Source: Marchantia polymorpha subsp. ruderalis
Lineage: Eukaryota; Streptophyta; Marchantiopsida; Marchantiales; Marchantiaceae
Reading direction: 5' to 3'
Length of the DNA: 64,000 nt
Assembly: GCA_037833965.1 (NCBI GenBank)
Contig: AP031358.1
Location: forward strand, 2,736,001 to 2,800,000
In this document: positions 27,270 to 40,068 of the stretch, in pieces
How positions within the stretch are numbered: position 1 is the first letter of the stretch
Layout: each line of letters opens with the position of its first letter
Made by a program: the position numbers and the translations under genes
Notes under the pieces: generated by a model
Database searches by the model: none
The model's input: only the letters and a program-made list of their open reading frames with translations
What the model was told of the DNA's origin: nothing

Positions 27270-27790
27270 TTGGATAATATGTTAGTTTTGATTAGTTTTA
27301 TTAAGTAAGAAAAAGTTCATTTATTAGATTAAGTCTAAAGATGATTTCGTGGCAAGTGAAAATTTTAAAAGTTTCAAGGCCTCAATTAACATGCTATCAT
27401 CTCAAACTAGACACAAAAACATTTCTTGAAGGTTTTGTTAGCTCAATGACATATTGCCACATAATGAGAATTAATCAATCCTATTAAGGTTTATCTTAGT
27501 AAAAGTAAGTTAATAATTATCATGTGTTACTACGGTAAATTTTTAAATGATATTAATAAAAAGTCAGAGAATAAACTTTCAAGTAAGGTTGAAAAGTTCA
27601 TTATAAAATAATTTGCTTCATTCATGGAAGTTTGAGTTATACTATTAACTTGAAGTGTTGATGAATAAGGTGATTGAATCATGAGGGGTGTTTAGATATA
27701 ATCATGTACATGGATGCTTGTTTTTTAGAAGTGTGATGAGCTGACAAAGAGCTAAATGAGGCAAAATTTAGTGCGAGTTAGTACAGAGAT
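27270..27790 (+). repeat. Old direct repeat, left copy
   Basis: This segment aligns loosely with 29,095-29,610 in the same orientation. Shared blocks in order are TTAGTTTTGATTA, TAACATGCTAT-AT, TTAGTAAAA, AAGAGTTCATTAT or AAAAGTTCATTAT, and ATGTAC followed by a CTTGT block. Both copies have a TATA-like stretch before the GTTCATTAT block. The pair could be LTRs of a small element or two independent insertions. Divergence is high, so the pair is old. Confidence 0.5.
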
Positions 27791-27929
27791 CATTATACAT
27801 ATTAAAATAACTTTTTGAATTTATGACTTTCAATCTTAAAGATCTGCTTTTGGTGTTTGTTCATAACAAAATATTTCCTCTGATTCAATTTAATCTATAT
27901 CACGCAATAAGTTTTTATTGCTTGATGTA

Positions 27930-28340
27930 TAATTAGAAATTAAGAAAAAAGTTCATTCAAAGATGAAACACAAATTTGAAGATGAAAGTTTCCTAGAATG
28001 ATCGTCATATTTTTGTATAGATCATAGGAACTAATTTAAGTAGATAATATTTTATCGTCAATCTTTCTTTCAATCCTAGTGAATTGATGACATGACGTAT
28101 AATCTTAACAAGCATTCAGATTGTTGATGTGTTGCTCTCAACTAAACACTAGTTAAGACATTTAATCTTAATCTAACAAACACACGAATAGATGACTTGT
28201 TGTTGTTAACTAACAATAATTTCTCTATCAATCAAACTCACAGATAGTTGACGTGACAATTAGACAAAGTTTATGATGTTACCATATCTTCATCTTGAAT
28301 GATCTTTACTTTATTTTTTATTAACCAAATATTATTAAAC
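27930..28340 (+). repeat. Dispersed repeat, copy 3
   Basis: This matches the 0.7-1.1 kb copy on the same strand over several hundred bases and the reverse complement of the 25.1-25.4 kb copy. It has the same GAATTGATGACATGACG start to its core and repeated GTTGATGTG/GTTGACGTG words about 55-60 bp apart. It lies between the integrase and gag parts of the minus-strand copia fossil, in the opposite orientation to that element, which helps explain the over-long distance between those two parts. Confidence 0.55.
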
Positions 28341-29094
28341 CTAGGAGTGTTAAATATAAATGATTCATGCGATAATTTATAAATGAAACATCTTAGATCA
28401 AGATTTTATGAAATCTACTTCATTACATATGTTAATGTACTCTAGCAAATATAGATTGTTCTCCTTATGAACTTTAAAAATAATCTCATCATGTATTTTC
28501 ACCTCAATAACTCTATTACTAAAGCTTCTACTGTAAAATTTACTTAAATCAATATACATTGTATTTCGTCAAACATTTGAATCTAAATAGATCCAATATT
28601 TTCAACTTTACATAGTTGATTATTTTTTGATAAGGAATATTTATACTTTAAGAGTACAAAATTTTTCTCTAATATTATAAATTTGATAATAAAAATTATC
28701 TAGAGTCCATATATCACCAAATTTTTTTGATAAATTGCATTACTTTGCCATCATAATCCATTATTTAGCAAATAATCCTCCTCAAAATCAAACTCTTGCA
28801 CCACATTAGTTAAAGCATAATCCTCATCTTTTATATTCACACAACAATTCTTCTTCATCTGTTTTATAAAACCAATAGTTGTTTCTTTGAAAAACTAGTA
28901 AAAGATATAAAAATCTACGTTGGTTAGCTAAGTCATGATTAAGTTTAGCTAGTAATGAATAATACTAAATATCAAATTATGATAATAAATACATATTAGA
29001 AATATGATTAAAATATTAAAAAAATAGAATATATTTAAAGTTACAAGTGAGAAATATTTTTTATTCATTCAAAATTTGAATTGTAAATGAAGAA

Positions 29095-29610
29095 AATTTT
29101 GATTACATATTAGTTTTGATTAAATAATTAAAAATTTATTTTTGAGATCAAATCAAATTTGATTTAATGTCAAATATAAGATCTAGAATTTTCAAATAAG
29201 AACTTAGGAACAAAAAATCTTTTAGAAGATTAAGATAGAATAATAACATGCTATTATGTAATGAGATGTACTCAAATTAACCAAATTTTTTTTAGTAAAA
29301 TTACGTTATATGATGAGATTCATGCATTTTTATGATCATTTTTCAAATAGTATAAATAAAGAGATAAACAAGAAAATTGTAAGTAGATATGAAGAGTTCA
29401 TTATGTGAGAACTTGTTACATTAATAGAAAATTTAATAATATTATTATATTGAAAAATCTATGAGCGATTGGATTTGAATGATGAGTGAAAGGTTTGTGT
29501 GAAAAGATGATTGGGACACAAGCATGTACGCATTCTTGTCTTTTATCAAAAAATCTTGTGTGATATCAAAAAATCATCTAAGGTAAACATCAGTACAAGT
29601 CAATCCAAAG
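29095..29610 (+). repeat. Old direct repeat, right copy
   Basis: Right-hand partner of 27,270-27,790, in the same orientation and about 1.3 kb downstream of it. It contains AGTATAAATAAAGAGATAAA, a TATA-like stretch such as LTR promoters carry, followed by the shared GAAGAGTTCATTAT block. Whether the pair bounds one element is unresolved, because the copia gag junction lies between them. Confidence 0.5.
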
Positions 29611-30599
29611 ATATAAGACATTTTTGCCACATTTCCAACATATCATCATTTTTGTATCTTTAGAAACAAAAATGATGATTTAACGGTAGATTTGTCTCTA
29701 CTCTATGATCCAAAAATTTTAATTTATTTTTCATTTTGTGAATATTATTGACCTTGAATCACATTTAGTGCCTACTAGAAAGTGGATGGAGAATATGACA
29801 AAATCATTTATTGTTTTTAATCATGATTCAGTGAAACATTTACAACTTTGTTATAAATGATTGTTTGTTTAATGACAATAAAACAATACATATGATAGTG
29901 ATTGATAGCAGTTATGCAAAAAATACAAGAGATTAATACTTTTTCCTTCATCACTTATGTCATTCTCAAAATATTAAAAATTAATTATAAAATTATGAAA
30001 TGCATCAATGTGAAATTGCATCTTCATCTCAAAATTTTTCATCTTGAAACTCATCGACTTCAAGGAAGCATACATTCTATTTGATAGCTTTTTGCAATAA
30101 AATCTTTACAATACAATCTTCATAGTCATTCATTTGCTTCTTGAGACAAAGGTTGTAAATGCATTATGACAATACTCACAACCTATTATTTAAAATTTTT
30201 CTAGTATTATTTGTAAATGAAAATTTTTGGCCTCAACAAATTTTTCTAGTTTAATAAGCTTCAACTTGCACTTTACTTGTCTCTTGCAGAGAAAATAATT
30301 ATCACATCCATCATACTTAATTATCTTGCATCTTGCTTTCCTAGATTTGTAACCGCCATCGTGTTTTACCAAACATATGTAGTTATGACTTATGTTTTTT
30401 GAATGAAAGGATTTCTTTTCACTATTTGTAACTTTTCACACTCTTCAATATTTTCAGACTAACTGGCTCCTTAAATTCTTTTTTGTCAAAAAGATCTCTT
30501 TATGATTTGGAAATAATCTCCTTTCTTGATTCAAAACCGTCACTTTAGCTTGGGATGTGAAGATCTCAAAACAATATTTTACTCTTTGTGAAACTATCT

Positions 30600-31820
30600 C
30601 TCAACTTGTCAAAAGATGCTAGAATTTTTCCTTTCAAATATCTTATTATTCAACTTATTACATGCTATATTGTTTGAACAAAGTCTTGTACAACGTGTTT
30701 TCATTGCTGTATCTTCAAAATCCAAAACCTCTTCATTAATTGTCCTGATTTTTCTCTCCCTGCCGTGCTGAGTTAATCCTCTTGCGCTTGTCAATCCCAA
30801 GGAAATTCTTGGCACAATCTTACTTTACGAATATTAATCTCTCTTGTTTCGAACAAATCAAATTGTTGCGTTCAAAGAAGATAAGTTTGTGGGTGAAGTT
30901 TTGTCACTCGTTCGAGTCTACAAGCATGTCTTAGAACAGCAGTTAAATATTTCGCATATATCGCTACATATTTGTCCCTATAAAACATAGGTTTCCTTTG
31001 TTAGAATGATAGTTTCGGTTAGATGAAAGTGAAGTCCACGGATGGTTGAATTGTCTAAGCGATCTGCGATCCGCTCAAGATTGATATCTAAAATTTCGCA
31101 ATTCTAAACACATCAATTCGTAGCTTCAAATAAATGACTTTCTCACGCGTAAAGCTTCCATACTTAAAACAAGTTCTAGTAATAGCGAGCAAGCAAAGAA
31201 TAAGCAATAAGAAAATGATTCCTCCATCAAATCCAAAACTTTTTCCGCATCCATACAATATCCTAAGTAATAGCCATAAGCCTTAGTTATTGATACAGTA
31301 TATATTAGACGTGCAGAATACTACTTGAAAAATGAACGGCTTTTTAAGTTCTATATGACTTGACCTTGACCTCCTCGATGTAGAGAAGAAGAAGAATCAC
31401 TCGAAGATAAATTATCACAAGGTCTACATAGAACCACAATTGAAAAAATCTTGTACTCAACTCTTGAGAATTGGCACTTGCAATTTGAACTTGCGCACTA
31501 CGAAACAAGACAACGTTTAGCTTCTCGCACTTTTGATCATTACGAACGCCGTCACTGCTCATATCATATCTTAAGTTAGCATTTTGCTATCAAATTTTTG
31601 ATGCTCGCCATGACTCGACTCTCATATCAATTGTTACGCAAAAATTCACGAGAACATCAAAAAATGAACTATCATAGAAAACACGCAAATTGTATGTGGT
31701 TCGCCTCTTCACACTTCTCCAGATTAACACAACAGTTTTTGTTAAAAACAAAGTACAACCTGAACTCCTCTTTTGTAGTCCGAAAGGTTGAAATTCTAAC
31801 TTGGGTTTTTTGAAAGACAT
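30600..31820 (-). other. Less AT-rich patch with unassigned minus-strand frames
   Basis: Composition here is visibly less AT-rich than on either side. Minus-strand frames of 68 codons (30,609-30,815), 72 codons (31,344-31,562) and 76 codons (31,590-31,820) occur. I recognise none of them. They could be remnants of a host gene or of an older insertion; no splice model is supportable. Confidence 0.25.
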
Positions 31821-31899
31821 ATTTGACTTGAGTTATCACTAACAAAGAAAAATCTTATTATTTATTATGACATTGGACTAAATTTATTTTGAATATTTT

Positions 31900-32320
31900 A
31901 AGCATAATAACAAGTTATATAATTCCATCAAAAAAACTTAAGTTTAATATATATGCTTATGGAATTTATATGGAATTACTTCCTCATGCACATTCTTTTT
32001 TTCTCTATGGTTACTAATTATAGATGCAATTCAAATTGTTTATGCAGCTTTAACTTCTCTAAGTCAACGCAATTTATAAAAAAAATTTGCTTATTCTTCA
32101 GGATCACATATGGGATTTGTCTTATCGGAATTGTAACTTTCATAAATTTAGTCGTTAATGGTGCTATTTTACAAATGATTTTTTTTTCACATGGTTTAAT
32201 TGGTGCTTCACTTTTTTTCTTAGCAAGAACAAGTTATGATCGAACACGCACTTTGGTTTAAGATCAAATGGGTGGAATAGTTATTATAATTTTGAACTTA
32301 GAAATATTTTTTTCATAATA
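31900..32320 (+). pseudogene. Nuclear-located plastid DNA fragment: ndhD (NADH dehydrogenase-like complex subunit 4)
   Basis: In the plastid, ndhD encodes a membrane subunit of the NDH complex, which takes part in cyclic electron flow. Here, pieces in shifting frames match its central part: [12 protein letters not shown], then [57 protein letters not shown] and DQMGGI. The matches lie in the correct order over about 400 bases. They are broken by frameshifts and stops, with an extra Phe codon and a T run in the SHGLIGA region. No other ndhD parts or plastid neighbours (psaC, ccsA) are visible. It is a decayed transfer of plastid DNA to the nucleus (NUPT). The AT-rich surroundings do not themselves look plastid-like. 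Confidence 0.85.
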
Positions 32321-35300
32321 AAGAAATATAAAGAAAATTAGAAAGAAATTGTTTTCACCCTAAAGAAATATTCATGTAGTTTTTATGTCAAAAAGTAATT
32401 ATTTAGAAAAAAATGGAATTTTTTTTTAAAAATATATTTTGAACTATATGTTTTAGTGATCATAATGTTGAAGCTAATATGTAAAATCTGATTGGCTTTC
32501 TCACACTATTAAAATAAAAAATGATTTTCTTTTGTAATTGTAATAAAAAAATGAGATGTCAAATTAATATTTAAAAAATGGATACAAAATTTATGTTGCA
32601 TTATATATTTAAATGTCTGATTCTATTGAAGTAAATAAGTAAAATAATATATATTTTTAGATTTATTTGTCAAATTTTTATAACTCAACATATAAAAAAA
32701 ATTTAATAATATTTATATATTTTAGTATTTTGAAATTTTTAAAAAATATATACATTTAGATGAAGTGCGAATGATTTTTTTGATTTATCAGCAACTTTCA
32801 TATGAAAATGGTCAAAATCAAATTAACATGATATTTTTTTCTTGTGATATATGTTAATGAGTTCTAATATCTTATGAAATGTATATGCATAGGCTCAAAT
32901 TCTGATTTTACCTTACATTAGATATTTAACGTGAAGAAAATAAAATTTATCATATATTTAAAATCATATGAAAAAATGCATTGATAATGAAGATAGAAAA
33001 AAGTTCTTGAGGCGTATCTTTTAAGTTTGAAAAAATAATAAACTTTAAGCATAAATAAGTTTGAAAGTTGAAATGTGAAAGGTATTTTTTGGACACCATG
33101 ATGATAAAATATTTTTTTTGTTCCAAAATATTCATTGATAAATCTAAAATTTATTATCATCATTATATTTTCAAACATTTTTTTTAAATTTTTATCATAT
33201 TTAATCATGGAAATATTTCAAAAATCATCAAAAATAAATTTTATGCACATTATATTCTAAATTCATCTCAAATTTTAAATATGTAGTATCTATTTTGGAT
33301 CTTAAATCTTGAGAATGTGAATGTCAACACACGTAATCTAAGGAAATCTGATTAATATTGCTTTGATTGATATTTATTATAAATAGAAATTTTGATATAT
33401 TTGATAAGAAAAATATTTATTTGATAATATTATAGTATTCATATTTCAAATTGATAATATCACACAATATTGACAAAAATTAGATTCAATCACAAAATCT
33501 ATTCTTTTAAGAAGTAAAAAATTTATTTTTAGATTGAAAATTATAAAAATCATTTATTCAGTGTTAGTTTTTCACATAGTTTAAAAAAAATATGATTAAA
33601 TAATGGTTTATTTTGAATTGTTTAAAATATTTTCAAGTTTTTTAAAACTCTAGGTGATTTAAAATCTGATAAATAAAAAATATCAATGGCGATTATGAGA
33701 AATCAAACTCCATCATTACTTAGTTTTTTTGAAAATCAAATTACATGAAACATTTTTTCACTGTTAGACCTCAAGATACAAACTTTGTCCAAACTATTAA
33801 AAAGAATTTTTTTAGATTATCTCATCATATCAATAGATTACCTCGATTGTTATCATCTTCAAAAGAATCAGTTTTTCAAAGTGATTGAATTTTTGAATTT
33901 CTCCAATTATTATATTAATTTGCTCAAATAATCAAAATGATAATATTTTGTTCCATATTAGTTCTCAAACTATATCATTTATGACAAATGTTTACTTCTT
34001 TTAATGTACACAAAAGCATATCATTTATTTTTCTTCTTGATTATAACAATAGCAAAGACCTATTGAAAACCTCAATAATGATACTGATTTTCATTAAGTG
34101 GTAGTCAGATTTATCTAGTGTTTGCTTTTGGCATATTGTATGAATTTCTTTCAGCAACTCAATTACATGATTCATTTAAATCAAATGCATATGATCTTTG
34201 TAATAAGAAGCAAATATATGAATAAATCTGCAAAACTATTTAAGACATATGATATTTAATCATTGTTAAGAGTTTGACCAAACTTGTGAGTGAAAAGTTG
34301 TTTAGAGGGTTTTTTTTTGCTTCATTTTCATCTTGTGAAAATCTTCCATCACTCTGATTTAGATGTTATTTCATTCCAAAAAAAATTTAAACTTCAACAT
34401 TATCATCTAAAGTAACATGAAAAAATATACTTTGATATTAAATTAACGTTGTTTTGATAGTAAGTTCATGACATATATTCAATTTTTTTCATTATAAGCA
34501 AATGTTCAAATATTAATGTTCATATATCATTCATGAAGTATGTTTTTTCTTCCAAATAGAGACAGTATAGATCTATTTAGTTAAAATTAACTAAGCTTAT
34601 TCTAACAGGTTCAATCATATTAATTTATTGGTAAATTCTATTACATTCCTAAACATATCACTATGAATCTTATTATATATTGAAGATATTTCAAAGTAGC
34701 TCAACTTTGATAAAATTAGTATTCTATCCGACGAAGTATTTGCGCTTTTTTTTCTTTTACATTTTTATTACACTTTATGTTTGAGATAATCTCTTGGGGT
34801 TTTATCATCAACAAGATATTTGAAATAAATACATTTTCTGATTTTCAATTCCCAATTATGAGATTCACGATTGTATATAATGTGTAATAAATATGTCAAT
34901 AATTATATTTGACCTAAACCAACAATATCAAATCAACAGACCTGACAATGACTTTTGACAATTTATTCATTGAGCTATATTGTGACAATGTAACAATAAT
35001 TAGAATTTTTTAGAGCAAAGATATATGAATTTGAGAATGATAGTCATATTGAACTGTACCAACAATCATAATATACAAAAAAAGTATTGAAATAATGTTC
35101 GCTTGGAAATTCTTCAACATATTACATTTTTCTACGCATATTCTATTCATCACAACTTATCTCACATTCGTACAATTTTTTTCAATTATTTCTTGGATTT
35201 CATTTATTTTAAACTTTGACATTCATTTATTCTTTAATATCCATATTTAGATTTTGGAAAAATTCCATTATTTAGAAGCTTAATTTTTATCTATATAGAT

Positions 35301-36000
35301 TATTTTTTAACAATGAACTATTTTTTCGCTCAAATAAAACCTTATCAAATAATTATTGCATAAAGATTCTAAACTTTGCTTGGGCAAGTCATTTTTATCA
35401 CAAAAAGTTTGTGTTGTTATTGCTTCAAATTTTGATTTGATCGAAGCCATTGCAAATAATTAGAAAGTTTAAGATTTTATTCAATTATAATATTCTTTCT
35501 TATAAAAGCGTGAACACTGCGTGGTTTTTTTTAATACTAAATATGAGACATGTTTGGATGAGAAAATTTTCTATCAACTTTCGGATTTACAGCTAAGCAA
35601 TCATGTGAGAGGTTACATTGTTGAATCTACAACATTAAAGCTACTTGTAGTTATGTGTGAAGATATAAACATGTTTGTGATAAAGTGCACGAAGCGGCTA
35701 TCATACTAGGTGGCAAGGATATCAATTGTTCTATCATATTTTGTAGCCTATTTTAGTGAACTTGTTTACATTCTCTAAAAAATATATCTATCTATCAATA
35801 TAAAAAAAAGAGATATTCTAGGAGATTTATCTTCTTTTAATTCTATTAAGACCTGGTCATTATTTCCATCCTCGATGCTACATTAGTAGACACTTCGCAC
35901 ATTTAATTAGAATTATGGTAACATTAGAATTTGAAGGTTTTGGATTGAAGATTATTGCATAATTGCTTTCTCCATACTCAAATTTTTTGGGATCTCAAAA

Positions 36001-37020
36001 CAGCCTACGAACAGAGAGTATAAGTTGCCGTAGAGTTCAATGTCTTTAACTTACCATTAAATGTTCTATGGCAGTTCCAAGATCCATTGCCTCTGCTCAT
36101 AAAAATCTGGATCCAACCCCAAATTTCACGTCAACCAGACTTTGTCTAAACGAGTGACTTACTATAACAATAAAATGCGAATATCTTTGAAGTATGAAGG
36201 AAATCAACATGTTCCACGCAGATAGTACATGTCCAGCCTTTACACTCCTAGCTAACTGTCATTTGCGAAGTCAAAAAAGTGTCCACAAAGAGTACTACCA
36301 TCTCCAGGATCGATGAGATGAGCACGAGAGGACACTACCACATTCAGTGTTTATCAACCTGTATAGTGTAATAAAAAAGCATTCTCCTCAGACTTTCAGT
36401 TGACCATGAAGAGGCAAGTATTAAGAGAATGACCGATCACATGCTCTCGTTACAATCAAATGGTACAAGACAACGAAGTAAAACAAACTACTGCAGGCCT
36501 GTAGCAAAAGGCCGGCGCTGGTCAATATATAAGCAGGAATGTAAAATTCTCAATCCAAGGAAAGATCCTAAGAAAAATCGTCGTCATCTTAGCTACTAGA
36601 CATTGAAATAAAACTGGACTTAGAGAACTGATTTAAAGAAAACCAACTGAACTCATCTGGATTCAACATTGTATTTTCGAATGCAACAAACAGCTGTTTC
36701 TAGCTGGCAAGTGATCGGAAAACAATTTATTTCTGGTTCGACTCATCGCTGTCTTTAAATTGGCTGAACACTGAAAGGAGACAGTAGCCAATCCTTGCAG
36801 CGAAACCTCGTGCAGGCATTTGATTTGACTGTCGAAACTCCTCATAATGGGCAGTGGGCTCTATGACGGGAAAGTTGCAACTGGTTGTATGAAGTTGGTT
36901 CCGGGCTAGCACGATTGACGCCAGAGAAGCTTTTGAATGATGCATATAGGTTCGAGCCCAGATGATGATGGATGGTTGAAGCGGATGCCAGTCAGTGGAT
37001 GTAGAGGTGCTGCTGTATGA
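36001..37020. other. Intergenic sequence before the deacetylase relic
   Basis: Moderate GC resumes at about 36.0 kb. Only short frames are present, such as 111 codons on the minus strand at 36,727-37,062, which overlaps the start of the relic. No missing upstream part of the deacetylase could be recognised here. Confidence 0.4.
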
Positions 37021-37610
37021 GTGCATCACATTCGCTGACGATCCTTTGTTTAGATACGACACCTGTGGTTCAAGTTGCTTTGAAGGAGAACGGAATCCAT
37101 GCCACGTTCTTCGTGATCTGTAAGAGTCTGCTGAAGCCTGGAGAAAGTAAAAATACCACTCTCCGAGCTTTCAATGAAGATCATCCATCTGATCGCCCCG
37201 CCTTCACCACGCTTGGCAAATCTGAGATGCTCGAAGAATTGAGAAAGAAATCTGATGCAATTTATCGTGTGACTGGCAAGAGGCCCAGGTACTGTCGACC
37301 ACCCTATGGCAACACCAACCATGACGTCCAACAAGTTTTGAAGGATGAAGAGTACAAGACTGTGTACTTGGAAAAATTTGTCCTGCTTCGAAGAGGCGTT
37401 AGAGCCCAGCGATTCTGCCGCCGACCACTTCTTCTGCTTGAATCATGACATCGTGCCTGCCACAGGCGAATTGTTTGCCGAAGGTTCATCATTATCATTC
37501 GCTCCAACAAGGGCTACGGGCAAGTTCGTCTGGATGACTGTTTCGTGGACAGCATATCATGAGTCAAAGTCCGTCTCATTCTTTGCAGATTGACCGTTAT
37601 GTGCTGTAGG
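37020..37610 (+). pseudogene. Polysaccharide (chitin-type) deacetylase, NodB-fold, frameshifted relic
   Basis: Members of this family (carbohydrate esterase 4) remove acetyl groups from chitin and related polymers, using a metal held by Asp-His-His. Landmarks in order are ITFADDP (family form TFDDGP), ALKENGIHATFFVIC, PAFTTLGKSEMLEEL, AIYRVTGKRPRYCRPPYGN (the RPPYG motif), then LNHDIVPAT and KGYGQVRLDDCF near the end. They lie in three frames, so at least two or three frameshifts separate them. The early Asp motif is altered and the usual His-Thr/Ser-x4-His metal site is not intact, so the product would be inactive even without the frameshifts. The sequence style is that of fungal or oomycete chitin deacetylases, which suggests past horizontal transfer, but only a tree could show this. 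No introns are apparent. Confidence 0.8.
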
Positions 37611-38750
37611 GTACTTGACAATGTCATGAATACAAACATCACGTGCTGGCAAGATGAAGCATTTTTCCGAGTGCTGCGGTTAGACCGTAGATTTGATAAG
37701 AATGTTCTCTAAACTTGGAAAGTTCAAATGGCCATTTGTCAAGCTTGTAACCTGCTTTCTCGCCACCTCCTTGCACCTTCGTGCCTCTTAGAAGATCATG
37801 TAACCCATCAACCCATCACCTACTGTGTTCAACTATCACATCTCACTTACCAACTTCATAATCAGGCAGGAATTTTTATATTATCTAACGTCCATGCCGG
37901 GTATGACTGAGTATGATGAAAAAAGTGTGACAGGTAGAGCTAATATTTCTTGCTGTCAAAAATTAGAGTCTGACGCCCGAGCTTTCCTCTGCATGTAAAA
38001 CATAGGACCGAGAGAACACAAGCTGCTGATGAGCTTCCACGATATTAATGGGCGGTAACATTGTTTCCAGGATTTATACAAGACTGACCATGCCCGAGAC
38101 ACAGAGAGCGGTAGTCACAAAGTTCAACTCGTACTTCTATACTGATCATCACATCGATCGGTAAACTTAGACTCCTGATCTTGTAAGAGCTACTGGGCTA
38201 GGTACAGGAGGGTGTCGATGTGAGTTCCAGTTCGGTAGGCATTCCTTTAGTCTGACTAGCAGAATTGACCAGGTTAAGCATGTTTTCCCTTATTCTTATA
38301 ACGAGAGTCCTTGCTATCAAATATAAATGATGCTCTGATTGCTTAGACAACACAATTGCTTGGACTTTGGACAGAGTGTTCGTTGCTTTGCTTTGGCTAA
38401 TCGTGACCTCAATCAGTACATGAACTTTGAAGCAGAGGTTCATAAAGCACACATCATGTTTATGTACATCAAATTATGTTGGCGTAAGGCACAATGCTGA
38501 CAGACAATTCTATGAACTATGTAGCATCTGATGACAACTGAACCTCATTATCCCAAGGCTGAATACCTTGGAGTCACAACACATAACGATATATATTGAT
38601 CCTATTTATATGTATGTAGCATTTTCGTCGAAACTGTTATCGCGCAGGTCTGATCTTATTGCTAAAGACATAAACATTGAGCGTATACTGGTTTCAGATT
38701 CATCAGCCCATACGGCTCATCTCGCCAAACTTGTTTCAATATAATGAATA
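37611..38750. other. Intergenic sequence after the deacetylase relic
   Basis: Moderate-GC sequence with only short unassigned frames (60 codons at 37,728-37,910 on plus, 84 at 38,198-38,452 on minus). I see no gene, repeat or RNA here. Confidence 0.45.
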
Positions 38751-40000
38751 GCTTGAAAAGGCATCAATTGTAATGAAGATTATGTGTCAATATAATGTGG
38801 CAATACGTCTTGGTTTAATTTATTTTCTTTAAAATTTACAAATAAAAAACGCATGTTGATCGCCTTCGTATCGTTATTTAATCTTCTATTGAATGCAGAT
38901 TTTGTGGCTGCCGCACAAATTTCAATCTATGTAGGAGCTGTTAATTATATACTGTGAACATGAATTCAAAACGTTTTAATACGAATTTGTAGGTGCTGTA
39001 TCACTTATAATCTTGAGACATTAAAGAATTACAGCCTCAAAGGCAAGTTTAGATCTGACACCAAATTTAAAGGAAAGTATTTTTTTCTCACTTACAGTTC
39101 TGAGACAGATCATAAGCATTGCATACAGAGCAGATTAAGCTCATGGATAGATCAAAATCTTGCAAGTTCTGTTTCGATCTCAATTGCATGTAAATAAAAA
39201 AACAAAAAATTTAATTAATTAAATAAAAAAATTTATTTAGTTTTATAGATAAAGGATATAAGATTACATGTTACATGTACATGGTTACTGTACATGTTTT
39301 ATAAGTTCAAGTCTTCGTTTAGTAAAAAATATGTGGGTTTAGAGTTATATTGCTCGGGATTTCTTTTGAGAATAAAACTAAGGAGTGTCCAAATTGTCTA
39401 AAACTTAGAACTCATAACTTCCCACGAGTTTCAAACGAAAATGGATGTGTTTAGAACACTGACTTCGGAAAGGGTAATGCACACTCATAATTCTGGTTGA
39501 TCTGGTATAAAATCGTTACAAAAAGAATTAACTTCACATCATGATTCATTGTTTTTTTATAGCTTTGACTTCGAAATTTCTAAAAAAATTCTTTCAAAAG
39601 CCTACCTTTTAAATTTCAAGAGATTTTCAGAAGTTTTGCCATTTTATATGATCACATGAACTTGATCAAATCACCAAGAAAATTAGTTCCGAGCCCCAAA
39701 AATGTACATCAAATGAATTTCATCAAATAGCTTCTCTAATATCTTATCTAATAAATTATGTTAAGAAAATAAGCTAAATGACTATATGTGAATTAACCCT
39801 CATGTTTCTACTTGCATGATATCTTATGGACAATTATCGATGAAAAAAAACCGTGAAATCAAATTACTACAATAAACTATAAATCATAAAACTTGCAAAT
39901 CCTTATATTTATTCTTTAATATCATAACTAGAGAAAAGGGTTTAGATTTTCAATTTACATTCATTTTTGAATTACAAGCCAATCAAATGGTTGGTTGAAA
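38750..40000. other. Second AT-rich block
   Basis: A 1.2-kb patch of AT-rich sequence with A/T runs (for example near 39,190-39,240), similar in composition to 20.9-36 kb. No open frame or element part is recognisable. It ends about 1 kb before the TPR gene. Confidence 0.5.
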
Positions 40001-40068
40001 TGGTCAATTGAAATCGATTAGAGCAAATATCATCCCAAATAATAATAGCTCCAGAGTTTATAACACAA

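Larger units (their letters stand above)
23820..28900 (-). mobile_element. Ty1-copia LTR retrotransposon fossil with nested insertions
   Basis: On the minus strand, pieces of a copia polyprotein occur in the right order from high to low coordinates. A gag zinc-knuckle/gag-protease junction lies at about 28.7-28.88 kb, integrase at about 26.1-26.7 kb, and reverse transcriptase at about 25.72-24.4 kb including a YVDDML-type active-site motif near 24,790-24,810. RNase H covers about 24.2-23.83 kb, with NQMMN and LVKID-like signatures. This order is diagnostic of Ty1-copia rather than Ty3-gypsy. The element is heavily broken, with well over ten breaks, so it is old and cannot be active. A 344-bp element is inserted in the reverse-transcriptase part (25,092-25,435), and another repeat copy plus an old repeat lie between integrase and gag. 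A matching LTR pair was not securely identified. The gag start may extend towards 30.4 kb, but that part is uncertain. Confidence 0.82.
20900..36000. other. Large AT-rich block, about 15 kb
   Basis: Composition falls sharply here and stays very AT-rich until about 36.0 kb, where moderate GC returns. The block carries a nested copia fossil, dispersed repeats, simple AT repeats, palindromes and a plastid-like ndhD fragment, all listed separately. The remaining stretches (about 21.1-23.8, 29.6-31.9 and 32.3-36.0 kb) contain only short frames with no recognisable product. A less AT-rich patch lies at about 30.7-31.8 kb. No living host gene is supported in this block. Confidence 0.6.

Noticed and set aside
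33700-36000. Possible further copia integrase or gag remains in the AT-rich tail
   Set aside because: A few suggestive words were seen, but no ordered series of motifs, so the signal does not rise above AT-rich noise.
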